Program-made: the position numbers and the translations under genes
Notes under the pieces: model-generated
Told to the model about the DNA's origin: nothing
Database searches by the model: none
The model's input: the letters and a program-made list of their open reading frames with translations, nothing else
From: Xestospongia muta
Lineage: Eukaryota > Porifera > Demospongiae > Haplosclerida > Petrosiidae
NCBI GenBank assembly: GCA_963693285.1
Contig: OY848927.1
Span: 2,358,501 to 2,422,500, forward strand
DNA length: 64,000 nt
Reading direction: 5' to 3'
Shown: piece by piece, positions 16,803 through 30,400 of the stretch
Numbering within the stretch: position 1 is the stretch's first letter
How the letters are laid out: each line of letters opens with the position of its first letter

Positions 16803-19628
16803 TTAGTTCCATGGTAGGAGGATAATTTTAATAGATTCGCTACTTTTGTTGACAAGATTTATGCCTTCAATAACATTTTCCAAAGGAAGTTGATGTGTAA
16901 TAATGTCCTATAGTGTGGTGATAAATAGTTTGATAAAAAGTTAGATAAAATCCTATAATTAAAATGTTGTACAGAAGCTTCAAAATTTAATATCTTGAAA
17001 TTATAAATACAAATATTCTATATTGTACTTAATGTCTACCCACTTCCAAAGGTATTTGGTCTCTTTCAATCATTTGAATGGCTACAGGATACGTGTAAGG
17101 ACTGCAATGACCACCTTTAATTGTTAATTCTATAACAACATGTTCACATTACCAGTTGTATATATTATTGAAATAGCACCTTTAGCATCAGATATAACTG
17201 TCCAATCAGCAGATGTTTCCTTTCCAAACACACTATATTCCACAAATGTTCCTTGACGACAGATCATTTGAAGTCTGTGAAATAAGAAGTAATCAAATTA
17301 CATTTTTAAATTACAATGTACCCTTGTTGGACAGAAACTGGACTACCAGTAGCTTCAATGTAGACATCACAACCAAATCCATCAGAGAGCTTCTTCACCT
17401 CCTCAACCACATTGCATTCAGTAGGATTAAGGACAACATCAGCTCCACATTTACTGGCAATATCCAACTAGAGAATAGAATATGTACTCACCTATCTAAT
17501 GTCAATATTTAGTTCAATCTGTACTAAATGTAAGATTATTTAGTAACCTTCCACTTAAACAAGTCAAGAGCAATCAACTTCTTTGGACTCTTAAGTCTGG
17601 CAGCTGCTACCATTCCAAGACCAAGTGGTCCACACCCAGAGACAACCACAATGTCATTGAACTTAATATTACCCAGCTCAACGGCATGTACAGAACAAGC
17701 TAACGGTTCAATAAATGCAGCTTTCCAAGGAGGAATAGATTTAGGAATCTATAGAAGAAAATGTACTATAATAGTGTCAACAAATTCAACCATGTGTTTA
17801 AACATATGCAAACAAAACATTGCACCTTTCAATATCTGTAACAACACAATGTTCTATTTACCATCATTAGCATAGTATCTGGAAGATAGACTAACTTTGT
17901 TGCTATACCTTATGATTGATAGCCTTGCTAGGGTACTTCATGTATTGAGCCATTGCTCCTATAATGTAATGAGCATCAAAACTAGTATTGTTTTGGTAAT
18001 GAAAATAAATTTTAGATTTATTTATAGTTTTGATATAATGATTAAGAATATTAGTAGTAGTATTTTACAGAAACAATGTACAATGTCATTTTTAGTGTTA
18101 TTTTTTTATTAAATAAACAAAACATCTGCTACAAACTGTAATCGACATGACAATATACTGCAATAAACTTAGAAAACATGCTTATCATTTTGAAACATTG
18201 CCAGATACCTGACTAATTATATAATTAATACCATAAATATCAAGTGAAGTAGTATTATAGAGGTTTTGTTGATGCAGTACAATACCTCACAATCCTAAAA
18301 GCAATGATCGCTGATTAATTTTACTTATAAGCTATAGTAGCAAAATTTAATTAAATGCTAGTTAGTCATAGTTAATTTTAATGTAAGTTTTAATTATAGC
18401 ATGAATGTTTATTGATCTTTTAATAAAATAATTTACAACAGTACCAAAACAACACAAAATTGAGCTCATAAAAGGATATAACATTAATAAAGGTTATTTC
18501 TATTTATGACATTTATTTAATTTGTGAGAATAAGCTTACCAAATGATGTTTGATGAAATCCATATACATCATGTGGAATACCTACAGATAACAAAATAAT
18601 GCTTTCCCTATAAAATTACAGTTAAAACTTACACATGTTATAATCTCCTCTCTTACAATAGCGACAGTCCCAACAAGGAACAATGTTTTCAGACACAGTA
18701 TAGTCACCAATCTCTAAATCATATTTCTCTTTTGCTCCTAAAAAAGGAAAGTGTTATTTGTCTGGCAGGATGTCCACACTTTATTGTGCATTGGTAACAT
18801 TTGGGACTCAAAAGGTGTGAATCAATATTATACAAAACAAAGTATATGTAGACTAGATTATGATTAGAATGACCTTTGCCAAGTTTCACAACTTCACCAA
18901 CAAATTCATGACCAGGGATAACAGGAGGCTGGACATATTGAGGCCACACATCACTACCTATATTGTCAACAATAATTTATGAATGAAATACAAAATTGTT
19001 AACAAATTGTAACAAGGGAGTAGGAACCAGGGGAGCAAAGGGGACCTAGGCCCCCCAACTTTTCAACAAGGGGCCTTGCCCCCCTGTAATTATTATATAA
19101 AACATGTACCATGTTGATTAAACTATTTCGGACAATTTTAACTGTATGTTTGTTTTAATTATTGTATTAAAAACATTTCCATGTTGCTGGTCAGATAAAT
19201 AGCATGCACTCAAAAATGCTTAAAAAGCACTAATCAATATATAGTACATAGTTTGCTCTAACATCACCATGTAGGGTTGTGCCCCCCCTATGAATTTTAT
19301 CTTCCTACTCCTCTGTATAACATCCATCACTTCACATATATTATCAATTTAGATCCATCCATGCAACTTACCCCAGAAATATGGTGCACCTGCATAGCAC
19401 TTAGCATCACCAGCACAAATTCCAACTGCTAAGACTTTCACTAGTACCTCTTCATCTCTTATCTCTGGTAGTGGGCGTGTCTCCACTCTGTAGTCATCTG
19501 TAGGTAAGCTCTTATCACACAAGTGAATGGTCATAGTAGTATTATAGACAGTAAACACGTGATATTTTCTTACTTGGAGCATAGCAAACGATGCACTTCA
19601 TCTCTGAAGGGAGTTGGACATTAGCCAT
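16803..19628 (-). CDS. Zinc-dependent medium-chain dehydrogenase (polyol/threonine dehydrogenase-like)
   Basis: NAD-dependent alcohol/polyol oxidoreductase of the MDR superfamily; the substrate cannot be read from the sequence. The start at 19628 gives MANVQLPSEMKCIVCYAP; a second in-frame ATG at 19601 starts at MKCIVCYAP. The catalytic-zinc cysteine lies in AVGICAGDAKCYAG and the zinc Glu in VIPGHEFVGEVVKLGKG. The four-cysteine structural zinc lobe is CWDCRYCKRGDYNMC. The mid-protein string AFIEPLACSVHAVELG is typical of the family. The Rossmann loop is GCGPLGLGM, followed by LIALDL, where the Asp favours NAD over NADP. It ends IKIILLPWN. About 8-9 exons. It resembles L-threonine 3-dehydrogenase, sorbitol dehydrogenase and bacterial polyol dehydrogenases about equally, so I leave the symbol blank. 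Confidence 0.85.
19017..19311. mobile_element. Small inverted-repeat (MITE-like) element in an intron
   Basis: Inside a dehydrogenase intron. It is bounded by GGAGTAGGAA (19017-19026) and its reverse complement TTCCTACTCC (19302-19311), giving a roughly 295-bp unit with no coding capacity. Just inside are C-rich tracts (GGCCCCCC, GCCCCCCT) unlike the surrounding AT-rich intron. No clear target-site duplication was found. Confidence 0.55.
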
Positions 19629-19889
19629 ACTGCTGCTGAGCCCTGCTCACACCCTTAATAAATGGTACGTGGGCGGCAAGTATTACACTGTATTAGAAGT
19701 ACATTAATCTTAATGCCTCACTAACCGAATTTCTAGATCAAAAAAGCAATCCAGGAAAAAAATTGACTATTCTGTTACTACTTTTATTAGTCATGTATTT
19801 GCAAGGTATTGAAATTGAAGCAAATATTTCTACTATACAAGCTACATTTGTTCTTTACTGAGAGATTGTATATTTCTCTGTATAATTAT
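19629..19889. other. Divergent spacer, dehydrogenase / SRCR locus
   Basis: About 260 bp between the dehydrogenase start and the first recognisable SRCR-coding segment. GGTACGTGGGCGG near 19662-19674 is the only GC-rich stretch. No promoter motif can be assigned. Confidence 0.4.
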
Positions 19890-22800
19890 TATTCAAGTAC
19901 ATGTGATGACAATTGTGAACATGGAGCTTTAAGACTTGTAAACAGAGATGCCTCTAATCAAGGGCGACTGGAGATTTGTATAAGGTCTATTTGGGGGACA
20001 TTGTGTGATAACTATTTTATACCACAGGTGCTAAAGTTATTTGTAAACAACTGGGATATGAAGTGGATTGAGGATAAAGTAGCAAAATTTATTGCAATCT
20101 ATTGTATTACATGTACCTGTCAATTAGACGTATGTTCAAATATATATTATGGTCAAGGTAGTGGACAAACATCATTGGGTTATCCCTACTGTACTGGTAC
20201 AGAAAGTAGTCTTTTGATTTGTCCAAGACCAAATGATATTGAATATGCTTCATGTTCTCATTCAGAGGATGTTAGAGTGGTTTGTCCAGGTAGACAGTAA
20301 ATATTCTTGTTCCTATGACATTATAGTGGCTTTTCACTTAATTCATGTACACAAGCTTAAAGTGATGTTCATCTTACTGATAGACTGGTATCAAACGAAG
20401 GGACAGTTGAAGTGTGTGATAATGGAGCTTAGACTTCCATGTGTGATAGCGATTGGGGCTATCAAGAAGCATTTGTAGTCTGTAGAGAGTTAGGTCTTCC
20501 AGCAACAGCTAATAATAATGATGATAATATATCATTTGATATCCCTATAGCTCTAGTTCAACTCCATATTATTCTTATCATTATCCTGATGTTGGAGTTA
20601 GATGTATGAATAAGGTATAAAATAACGGACTGCATTCAGCAATTGTAAATAATTGCTCTTTTTGGATGTACTCATAATGATATCTGATTAATAAGTGGTT
20701 CCACTAGTACTCCACATGAAGGAAGTAGAAAAATGTGTCAATGGAGAATGGGGAACTGTCTGTGACTACTCTTGTGACAGAAGAGGTGCTCAGGTTGTCT
20801 GTAGACAACTGGGATATGGTCCAACATGTAAATCATTCGTTTTGCTCAGAATTATTTTTTTGGAATTTAGGGGTATCATCTTATATATCATCACAATTTG
20901 GAGATGGAGACTTACAGCAACTTATTTGGAATGTCCAACGTAGCTCTGGTGATTCAAAGACATCTCTAATATCATGTAATCTTTATATAATCCTAGTTCA
21001 TTCCATTATTATGGTTTTACTGCTGGAGTCAGATGTTACATACAGTAAGATAATGCATCATTAAAACTGCAGTGATAATGACTCATACATTCTCTTAAAC
21101 TCTATGTACTGTACTAAAGGAGATATCAGACTAGTTGGAGGAAATAATCCAAATGAAAGAAATATACAAGCATGTAGAGGTGGAATGTGGGACTTATATG
21201 CTCTTATAGCTGGTATTCCACAGCAAACACAATTGCATTGGGATATCACATTGATAAAACTGTAAGTGTAATGTCCATCATAATATTTCAACTATTCTTC
21301 ATTTGAAGGGCATCCTTATAGTCAGTATTCATAAGTGATAATAAAGCCAAAGTTGAGATATGTATAGACGGAATATGGATGATAACAGATGCAAACTATT
21401 GGTCTTATTCTTATGCTAAAACTTGGATGTTATGACAAATGTTAAGATAAAAGCTTTATTTGATAGTGAATACTTTATCTTGTTGTAAGGTCAGTAGCTA
21501 TCACAGATATACTTTGGAAAATTAAAAGTGAAAGAATCGGCTACCTATATTTAGGTTGCACTGGAAATGAAACATCACTGAGTAATTGTTCTTATCATTA
21601 TAAGCCATGGCATTATATGTATTTGAGATACTGGTATGACAATGTCAGAGCAGGGGTGGATTGTCAGATGAAATCACACTCAGGTATGATAATAAATATA
21701 ATTAATATACATTATCTTCATTATTTTACAGAGCTACATACAAATATTGGAGCTCTTCGTTTGTCTGGTGGTAGTCAATTAAATGAGGATAGAGTTAAGA
21801 TTTGTCTTGATAAATACTGGGGTAGTGTGTGTAGTACTCGATGGGATGAACAAGATGCTTTAGTAACATGTAGACAAGCTGGATATAAGACATTAAGTGA
21901 GGAATTCACTAGTTAATAAAGTTACCATTATCTTCTATAGATACAGAAGCTATTCCAGTGTATGGTGCATTCTTTGGAAGAGGTATTGGACCAGTTCATA
22001 TGGCATCTGTTGATTGTCATGGCAATAAGAACTGTCTAATTCAGTGCTTTTATATGAGTAGTATAGGAGTAGATAATTATTGTCATGGTAAAGATGTAGG
22101 AATAATCTATTTAGGTAAAGAGCGAGAGTCATTACAATATATATTCTCTAAAACAAAAGATTATGCTGTTTTCTATAATGTCACTATATCATTGAGTTCA
22201 ACCAGTCCCCTGTAACTATTGGTAGTAATGTGACACTTCATTGTAATGTCTCTCCAGGTCCTTCCATTAATACTACTTATCAATAGAGGACCACTGTGTC
22301 AGGAGTTACACTATCACAGCCTATTTCTACCTATCCCAATGTGACATTGACTGTTCCTACAGAACATACACAACAAGGGAATTACTACTGTCTTGTTAAA
22401 TATAATGGAGTGGTGACATTGGGAAAAGGACATACACAAACATCTTTTCTAGGTAAATTGTATTTACATATTAAACAAACTATATTCCTTTATGATGTAT
22501 AGATCTCCTTCATCCTGTTGGCCAAAGAGTAAAGTACTTTACTTTTGGAGCTAATGTCAACCTCACAGTTGATATAACTGATAGTTTTATTACTGAATAT
22601 CTTCGTAAACTCGACTGATACTGTATGATCAACAGAATGTTAATACTTCCAACAAGTACAGTATTACTATAATGATATATGATATGATTATAATGATAGT
22701 ATGATGCTGATTATTACCAATATTACTACAGAAGATGTAGGAGAATATTCTATTAAATTTGATGGTTTCAGACTGTATAACTACAATGGAGACTGTGAAC

Positions 22801-24096
22801 AGAAAGTCCTATAACTTCTAAGGCATTATCCAGTATTGACTCCTGTTGTCTTCTCTCTCTTTGTTGAGGGTAAGTATACAGCAGTGGTACTAAGTTCAGG
22901 GATAAGCCAAGCACTTAAGGACTTTAGTACTTTTTCCAAGTATTTGAAGTGGTTTAAGTAGTTTGTCAAAAATACTCCTTTATGCTTGTAGTTGTATTAC
23001 AAAACTCAGAAGTGTTTTCAAGAAGATTAAATGTATTTTCTGAACATAATTTGTTAGAATGAGATTTTGACTTATGGACATTTATAAAATGTCATTAAAA
23101 CAGGGTAGAAGGGCTAAACTAGTTGTCAGTCAGATAAACTGTGATACGTACATACATACATTCATACATACATATATATACATCCATACGTACATACACA
23201 TATATTTAAGTAACTTGCCATGCATGTTCATAATACACTGTTAAAGTGATTGGACCATTAATGATTACTTTAATTGCCTTTGTGACAATTGGTTGCCATT
23301 GCTAAACGTTACACATTATTATAAGAAGAGTTTGCCAACTCCCCTATTGCACATAAGTACTTATAATTATAATATATATAATTACACACAACCTATAATA
23401 ATAGTAATAGTATAAGTCTATTAAATAATACTAATAATAAGCAACATCATATATATTATAAAGTGCTTGTGTCTGTGCTTAAGCATTGCAAAAAGTAAAC
23501 AAGTGGTTGTGTCTTTTGTGAAGTGTTTTACACTATAATTGCAGGTGGCAGAATTATCTCAGGAATAGCTAGCTCATGTTCTCTCAAGTAGATATACTAA
23601 ACCACATTACAGTCTCAGTATTAACAATCCCACTGTGTTTCACTCTGGATATTATGAGTCTCAAGTAACTGTTACACCTTCAACAGTACTGTCATCAATG
23701 AGTTGTAGTAACTCTTATGACTTTTACAGTTATCTTAAGTTAGCAAGCATTATCATAGATTCTATAGTACAAAGACTGGAATACTGTGGTTAATATTAAT
23801 AACTGTTAACTGAAACAATTTGTTGTTTTGTTGTAGAAAATCCAATGGTAAACCTGACTACAGATAAAACCAGTTTTAACTCAACATCTAATGCTGAGTT
23901 GGTGTGTTCAGTTAGTGGTGGTTATCCTCTATATTATAACATTACACTGATGAAGAATGAACTGTCTATTACTAACACTACTGGATCATTTCAGTTAGTC
24001 TATAACACTGAGAAAGATCAGACTTGTAGGAAATATGGAGTGTATATATGTGCAGTTAATGTTACTGTCACTGAAGCTAAATATATGTGCACTTGA
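19890..24096 (+). pseudogene. Decayed SRCR-repeat / Ig-like domain receptor gene
   Basis: At least five scavenger-receptor cysteine-rich (SRCR) domain fragments are followed by Ig-like segments. SRCR pieces include GALRLVNRDASNQGRLEICI / GAKVICKQLGY (about 19920-20080), GYPYCTGTESSLLICP, TVEVCDNGA / AFVVCRELGLPAT (about 20390-20500), [20 protein letters not shown] (about 20738-20800), LGCTGNETSLSNCSYHY (about 21550-21605), and GALRLSGGSQLNEDRVKICL with DALVTCRQAGY (about 21750-21890). Ig-like parts include TLTVPTEHTQQGNYYCLV (about 22335-22400), SINNPTVFHSGYYESQVTV (about 23617-23675) and SNAELVCSVSGGYPLYYNIT (about 23887-23945). The frame breaks repeatedly: TAG within the SRCR at about 20429-20431, TAG at about 22284-22286, TGA at about 22617-22619, and 1-nt shifts at about 20025, 20735 and 20985. 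Neighbouring genes show no such breaks, so decay rather than sequencing error is likely. It could also be two fused remnants. Confidence 0.75.
23140..23205. repeat. CATA/TACA microsatellite
   Basis: Imperfect CATA/TACATA repeats within the intron-like gap (about 22870-23540) of the SRCR/Ig remnant. The rest of that gap is AT-rich with nothing recognisable. Confidence 0.7.
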
Positions 24097-24459
24097 AGGA
24101 AGAGGGTATTTGTATGTCTATTATGAGACATTTTCATTATTCATTTGGATATTGTTTTTGAATTAATACTAATAAAACTAACAGCATATGCTATTATAAC
24201 ATTGTTAGTAGAATTATGAAAATTTTTATAAAAGCAGTGGTAAAATCATCAATAGCATTGTATTAAAAATAACAAACATTTATTAAGAGATATATGTGAT
24301 AACGTATCATTTATGCATGCTATTATGCTAAATGCCAATACTGAATCAAACTCAAAAGTCAAGAGACATTACATGCATAATGCATATTCTTTAAAAACAG
24401 TATAAAAATGAACACAACATTATGTATAATCAGCTTGTAAATAAGGTGGACTCAATAGA
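24097..24459. other. Convergent spacer, SRCR remnant / beta-helix receptor 3' UTR
   Basis: About 360 bp. It contains a minus-strand AATAAA at 24279-24284, about 180 nt beyond the beta-helix receptor stop, which is a plausible poly(A) signal. Nothing else is visible. Confidence 0.5.
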
Positions 24460-27400
24460 TTAATTATCATAGTCTTCCCATTCTGCAGGATCAACAATCT
24501 CTGTTGTAGTTATTCCCTCATTTCTTCTATCAAATAATGCATAGTAAGTGTACATCTCATTTTCAAATAGACTATCATCATTCTTGTCCAACTGTTGTAA
24601 AGTTCTCACTCGGTATCTCTTTATCATTTTAAGTCTAAAGAGAGGAAATATCAAAAATTACTGCCCATTACCAGCTAAGAGATGCAGTGTTATTATCATT
24701 TAAAACTAGCTAGGATAAGTACATAATGCAAGAAAGGTAGGCACTATGATGCCATAATATGTAACTCATGGGCAAGATGGCAGATCCCAGTCAAAAGATT
24801 TCCTCCAGATAATGCAGGAAGCAGTTAATGTATTACACTTGTCATAACTTTAAGTATTACTTTTAAAGAACTAAACTTTTTCTCTTACAGTCATATTTAT
24901 GGTTTATTGATAATATCTTTTGTGCACCTAGTGATGTTATAGATTAGGGATATTGTAATTTGTTATCAAAAGTCTGGTTCAAATGCCAAGAAATTGAACT
25001 AAAGTTACCAGATGCCCTCATTTCATTGGGAAAAATATAATACTCTATTATTTCAGTTGTTACTAATAAGTTGTGATTGACTTACATAATTGTTGTTATC
25101 CATATACACATACAAACCAGAGCAACAAGTACAGGTATATAATAAAATACTGCCAACAATAGTGCAAAATTAGTAACAACAGTATTAGCATCATCACATT
25201 GAGGAATACTGGAAGTAGACTGTGATGTGTAGGTCAGAGTATCTTGTAACAATGGATTAGATTGTAACAGGAGTAAAACAACAAACCATGACAATGTTCC
25301 CAGTTCTATCCAGTTACTTATTTGTTGTTTATATGGAGTTAAATAGCCATATATAGCAACAAGTACCACCAAATATAGGACAAGGATAATCTGTGTAGTA
25401 ATAAGAATGAATATCACACAAATAAATAAAAATAAAATCAGCAAGACTAAATTGTAAATAAGATTATTTTGATGATATATACTGTTCCTATAATGGGCTA
25501 GATTGTTGCTATGTTTTAAAACTGTATAGTTGGAAGAAGCTATAGAACTGCTCAAAGACATTTTCTTGAGTTACAAAACTCAGAAGCTTCAATCAGTCAT
25601 GAGCAATTCAAAGTACTCTCAGCAAACCTTCATTGGTTGTTGTGTTGGTTGGCAGTTACTTTATGTTCATTCATCAATCTCCAAAATTGCATTCAAAAAT
25701 AGATTAAAATCGTGAAGGTGGGCATATGTATATAGAAATATACACCTAAAACAATTACAGGACTGTCTAGCACAATGTATGTTCCAGGCAGAAACAAATG
25801 AGGAAGTAGTCATGGAATGTAGGAATAGTAACGAAGACGTCTCAAACAAGACCAACTTAGGAATGGCAATAACATTAAACACTAATCTTGCTTGAAATGT
25901 GTTTATTATCATCTGAAATACATAAACAAAGCATGAAAGATGTAAGCTACAAATAAATATGTAATGTAAAAATAATAATATTAGTCATGGCCATCATTGT
26001 ACACAGTTAATTTCTATTTCAACTTTAGGTTGATTGTTGTTGGTCCTTTTTAAAAAACAAACTTGTGACAATTTGATCACAATTTAGATGAGCACTCCAC
26101 TATATTTTAAATCCTAATTAATTAGTAAATCACAACTTTTTGATGTTACATTTTACTACTCTGAATTTATTCATAACAGTAGTGTCATTGTATTAGCTTG
26201 CATGACATCTTATTATTATGTCCTTGGAATCACATAAACTTTATAGCATCACACATATCCATATTATCCTACTATATGTGATATGCTTATACAGAACTTA
26301 CTGGATGATATGGTAGAGCTGTGATAAAAACTAGTATCAACAATCTCCGAGTTAACTCCATACCACACCAAAAACCAAATTTTTTTCTGAAAGGCTCTTT
26401 AAAAGCTGTACCCATCTTCTTCAACAAGTAGTACTTCTATAAACAAACAAGATTATATTGTAAAATTCTCCTGCCTTGAAGTTGATACAACAATAGAATT
26501 TAACAATATGAGTTGAGTGGAGATACAACATGTGATCCAAAACAATTAAAGGACTATCTCACACTTTATGTACCAGATTACCAGTCTGTAAAATAACTAT
26601 TTACATTACTGTAGTGATTAATCATCATGTAATAACTGTTACCTTCGATCTTTTGTGGACATAAGTCATTGAAATAATAACTGGTATTAACAATGTAGAG
26701 AGAAGCAAAACAAAGAGTGACAGTACGGTGAGCCAAAGATGGCTGGATGAAGCAAAACATTCAGTCTCACCACTAAAGTACCATCTCTATGTAAAAATAA
26801 AATTACAAAAGTTATAGTATCTGTGAATGTATTTAAAATCCTCCAGCTCTCTAATTTAATTGTCTATACTTAACTTACTCTACGAGATTGGCTTCTATAT
26901 TGTTCAGGAACAAGTGGACAGTTCAGAATATTCAAACAAGTATAGATGGTGTGTGAATAAACTAACAGTATTACAGTCCAAATCCCTCTGGTGTTAGAAG
27001 AAATGAAGGAGAACCGTTGATATTGGCTTATAAAATACCTATAAGGAATAACGAGTCTCACTGATATAAAGGCACCCTCAAAGACACACTAAGCACTGTT
27101 AAGAGTTTATCTATGGTCCCTTTTCCAACCACCTATGCATAAATCCATCTATGTTTACCTCAATATTATAGTCAGTGGAATTATCAATGTTACATTGAGT
27201 AGTGGTATAAATTTCAAGAAATAAGACAGTGAAATACTTAGTGACTCTGATAAACAGAAATCATAAACAAAATAAAATCCCAGAGCACTTGATAAGTAGT
27301 AGAGCTAGTAAAAAAACAATGTGTTGTATTTGATTTATATGTCGTCAAAGACTAAATGATAATCTATTAATAATAATATTAGTATCTTTATGCAATACAG

Positions 27401-30400
27401 AGCTGTATGAATTTTTAACTCACATATTTCCCAACATTAACAAAAGAGGGTGGAAAATAAAGACCAACTACTGGAACCATCTGTAAAGTGGAGGAATACA
27501 CATTTGACATGAGAAGGAACAATTTATGTCTGGACTGTTAAAACTAGCTGACTGTGTATAGTTTGTTGCTATAGTTTGTGTCTGCAAGTCTGTCAATATG
27601 GTAGATTCACCGGCCTGTGGCAATAGAGCAGGACTTAACTAGTCGTCACCTCTCTATTTCTTTTTGATTAACCAAATATTATAGTAAGCTTGTATTATAT
27701 TCCTTTTGATTAACCAAATATTATAGTAAGCTTATATTATATTCCTTTTGATTAACCAAATATTATAGTAAGCTTGTATTATATTCCTTTTGCTTAACCA
27801 AATATTATAGTAAGCTTGTATTATATTCCTTTTGATTAACCAAATATTATAGTAAGTTTGTATTATATATTAAATAACAAAATGTTAGAAACATCTGCTC
27901 AAAAGTTATGGTAAATATTCTGACCGAGAGTGAATGTAACCAATAATACATCTGAAATAGTACAATAGAAGATAGTTTCTCGTAATTGTTTAACCATCAT
28001 AACCTTTTACTATGTTTCAGTCACTACAATGAGAGTTCTGAAATAACTGCATTTCATAAAATTTGATGTCCAAAAAGGATAAATGAGCCAAGTCATGATC
28101 AATTAAACAGTGAATACAAGTTTGTGAAATTATGTGTTTAGTAACAATAGTTATACCTGTATATAGAAGAGAAATGGATAGCTCCACTCTGGTATGCCAA
28201 TATCAAAAAACACTACACTAAATATTGCCAGCATATCAAGAATAACTACAAGAAATATATATATATATATATCAACTATGTGTGACACTTATGTGACTTA
28301 CCTAGTACTACTATTAAAGTGAGATAATTATTGCTACATGAGACACAATTATTTAAGAGAACACTAACTCCACCTTCCTTGCACTCACCACATAAAATAC
28401 CTATAAATGACAATGATTTCTGTGAAATATCTCAAAATTAAAAATGATAGTGTTTTTTCCACAGAATTATTCTTTATTAAATCAGCTTTAATCCTTCATC
28501 TTTTTTCTAAAAAAATCTATAGACAATAATCTTTACCTTTTCTTGAACAGACACATTGTTTATCAGGGTTAGTATTAGAATAGACTGATTCACAAGAACT
28601 AATACCAGCACTAGTATTAAAGAAACATTGACAGTATCCTGGAGGACACCAATAGAAGTAAAGTGATGCAGGTTCTCCTACTACATGAGCCGCCCAGAGA
28701 TTAGACTAAATGAAATAGATTTGATAATTGGACCACAAAATTAAAAATCAAATTCATATATCTATGTAGTAAAATTTAATATTAAGATACTAAGCAGCAA
28801 AGCTATTTACAGACTATTTAACGCTAACAGTTGTTTTTCAGATTTGGTTATACCACAGGAACACTTTGATTCATATCAAACTACTAAATTTCCTATTGTT
28901 ATAAAGATTGAAATCTTTCCACAGAAAATATGCTATTCAGGACCATAGACACTTTAATATAGAGGTATAGAACAAATTTATGTTTAAAAATATTATATAC
29001 AAGGCTCTGACTGTACTATAATATACAAGTAAATAAAAACATTTTCTAAATAATGAAACTAGGATGGCTAGCATCAGTCCAATACAATGAATGGAAACAA
29101 GATAATAGGGATGACAACTGCATCATTCTTACATAATAGCACACTCAGGCACAGAATATATCAATATATCACTGATCTTATTTAAATGATTTTGATAGTT
29201 GGTGAATATTTTAATTGTATGAGCTATTGTGTAGGGATGATCCCTACAATCTTGTTAGTATTCTTTGTACTGGACTGATACTAGCCGTCCCTACATTTTT
29301 TCATTTTTTGGAATATGTTTTTATTTACTTGTTTGCTTAACTTTTAAATGCCAGTTTTTGATACCCAATAAAGAAAATTCTACAATTATTGATACCATTG
29401 TACTAACAAGTCATAAATTCAGTACAGCTTTGCCAGTTGGTTATAAACCAAAGTCTTCTATCAAGAATAAGAAGCAGGAAATAGTCTGGACACAATTATA
29501 AATCAGTATATTAGAAACAGGCAATCAATCTCAAATACAAGAATCAATGCAATCGACCACCTCGTGTTTGTGTAATGTATATTCAAAATACTTGAACTTA
29601 ATACATCATAGTTGTGGTTTCCCTTACATCATCTGAAAAAGGTGTATATCTGAGAAACGATTAAATATAGCTGCTGAAATTACCTGGTTTGATTTCTAAG
29701 TGCTCAAAATGTGAGATGCAAAAGTGGATAGCTTGTTTTAGATTGTGCTACAGCTATGAAAATGATGGCAAATGTTTTACTTACTGAGTTACTATTGTGG
29801 GCTAAAGAAGAAGAAGGAGAAGAAGAAACATAAGCAATTCAGCATTTTCATCAACTTCTACTGTGATGCTTAGAAACATTGCTTTAGCCTATAAATCCTT
29901 CACAACATAAACATCGTTCTAGGGAGGAAGACTAACAAATATCGAAATAATATGATATTGTTTAAGTGAGATATTCTGTGTTTCCTGCTAATACATTTTG
30001 ATGGACAATCTGAGCTATCCCTACACAGGCACTGCTACCACGTGTTTGATATCTGATAAGTAAAACAATTTCTATTATTCTAAAATGTATTAGAATTAAA
30101 GTTAGGTCATGCACTATACCTTAATAACAATAGTGTCTTGGTCTTGTTCACATGATAAAACATTACGTACTGATTGATCACATTCACATGTTCTATGACT
30201 AACAGCATCAGTAGCAGAAGTTAATGTAAATCCCCCAATACAGTCTTGATAAATCAGAGGTATGAATGTACCATCAGTCTATAATATATATTAATTGTTA
30301 ATATGATAATATTATAAAAATCAGGATTAATTTAAAGAAAGTCATGAACAACATTGTAGTCCAAAAATGCTCTCTCAAATTCCAAAGTTAATTTTTCTAT

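Noticed and set aside
21061..21291. Minus-strand frame over the SRCR locus
   Set aside because: Shadow of the plus-strand SRCR segment (GDIRLVGGNNPNERN...), which matches the domain family far better.
25530..25912. Overlapping 60-80-codon frames on both strands
   Set aside because: Intronic to the beta-helix receptor and without any family motif.
27660..27869. CRISPR-like direct repeats
   Set aside because: The units are contiguous with no unique spacers, the host is eukaryotic, and the array is intronic. It is a minisatellite.
29265..29501. 78-codon plus-strand frame with a hydrophobic start
   Set aside because: Lies in a minus-strand intron, has no recognisable domain and borders repeat-like sequence; no support for a gene.
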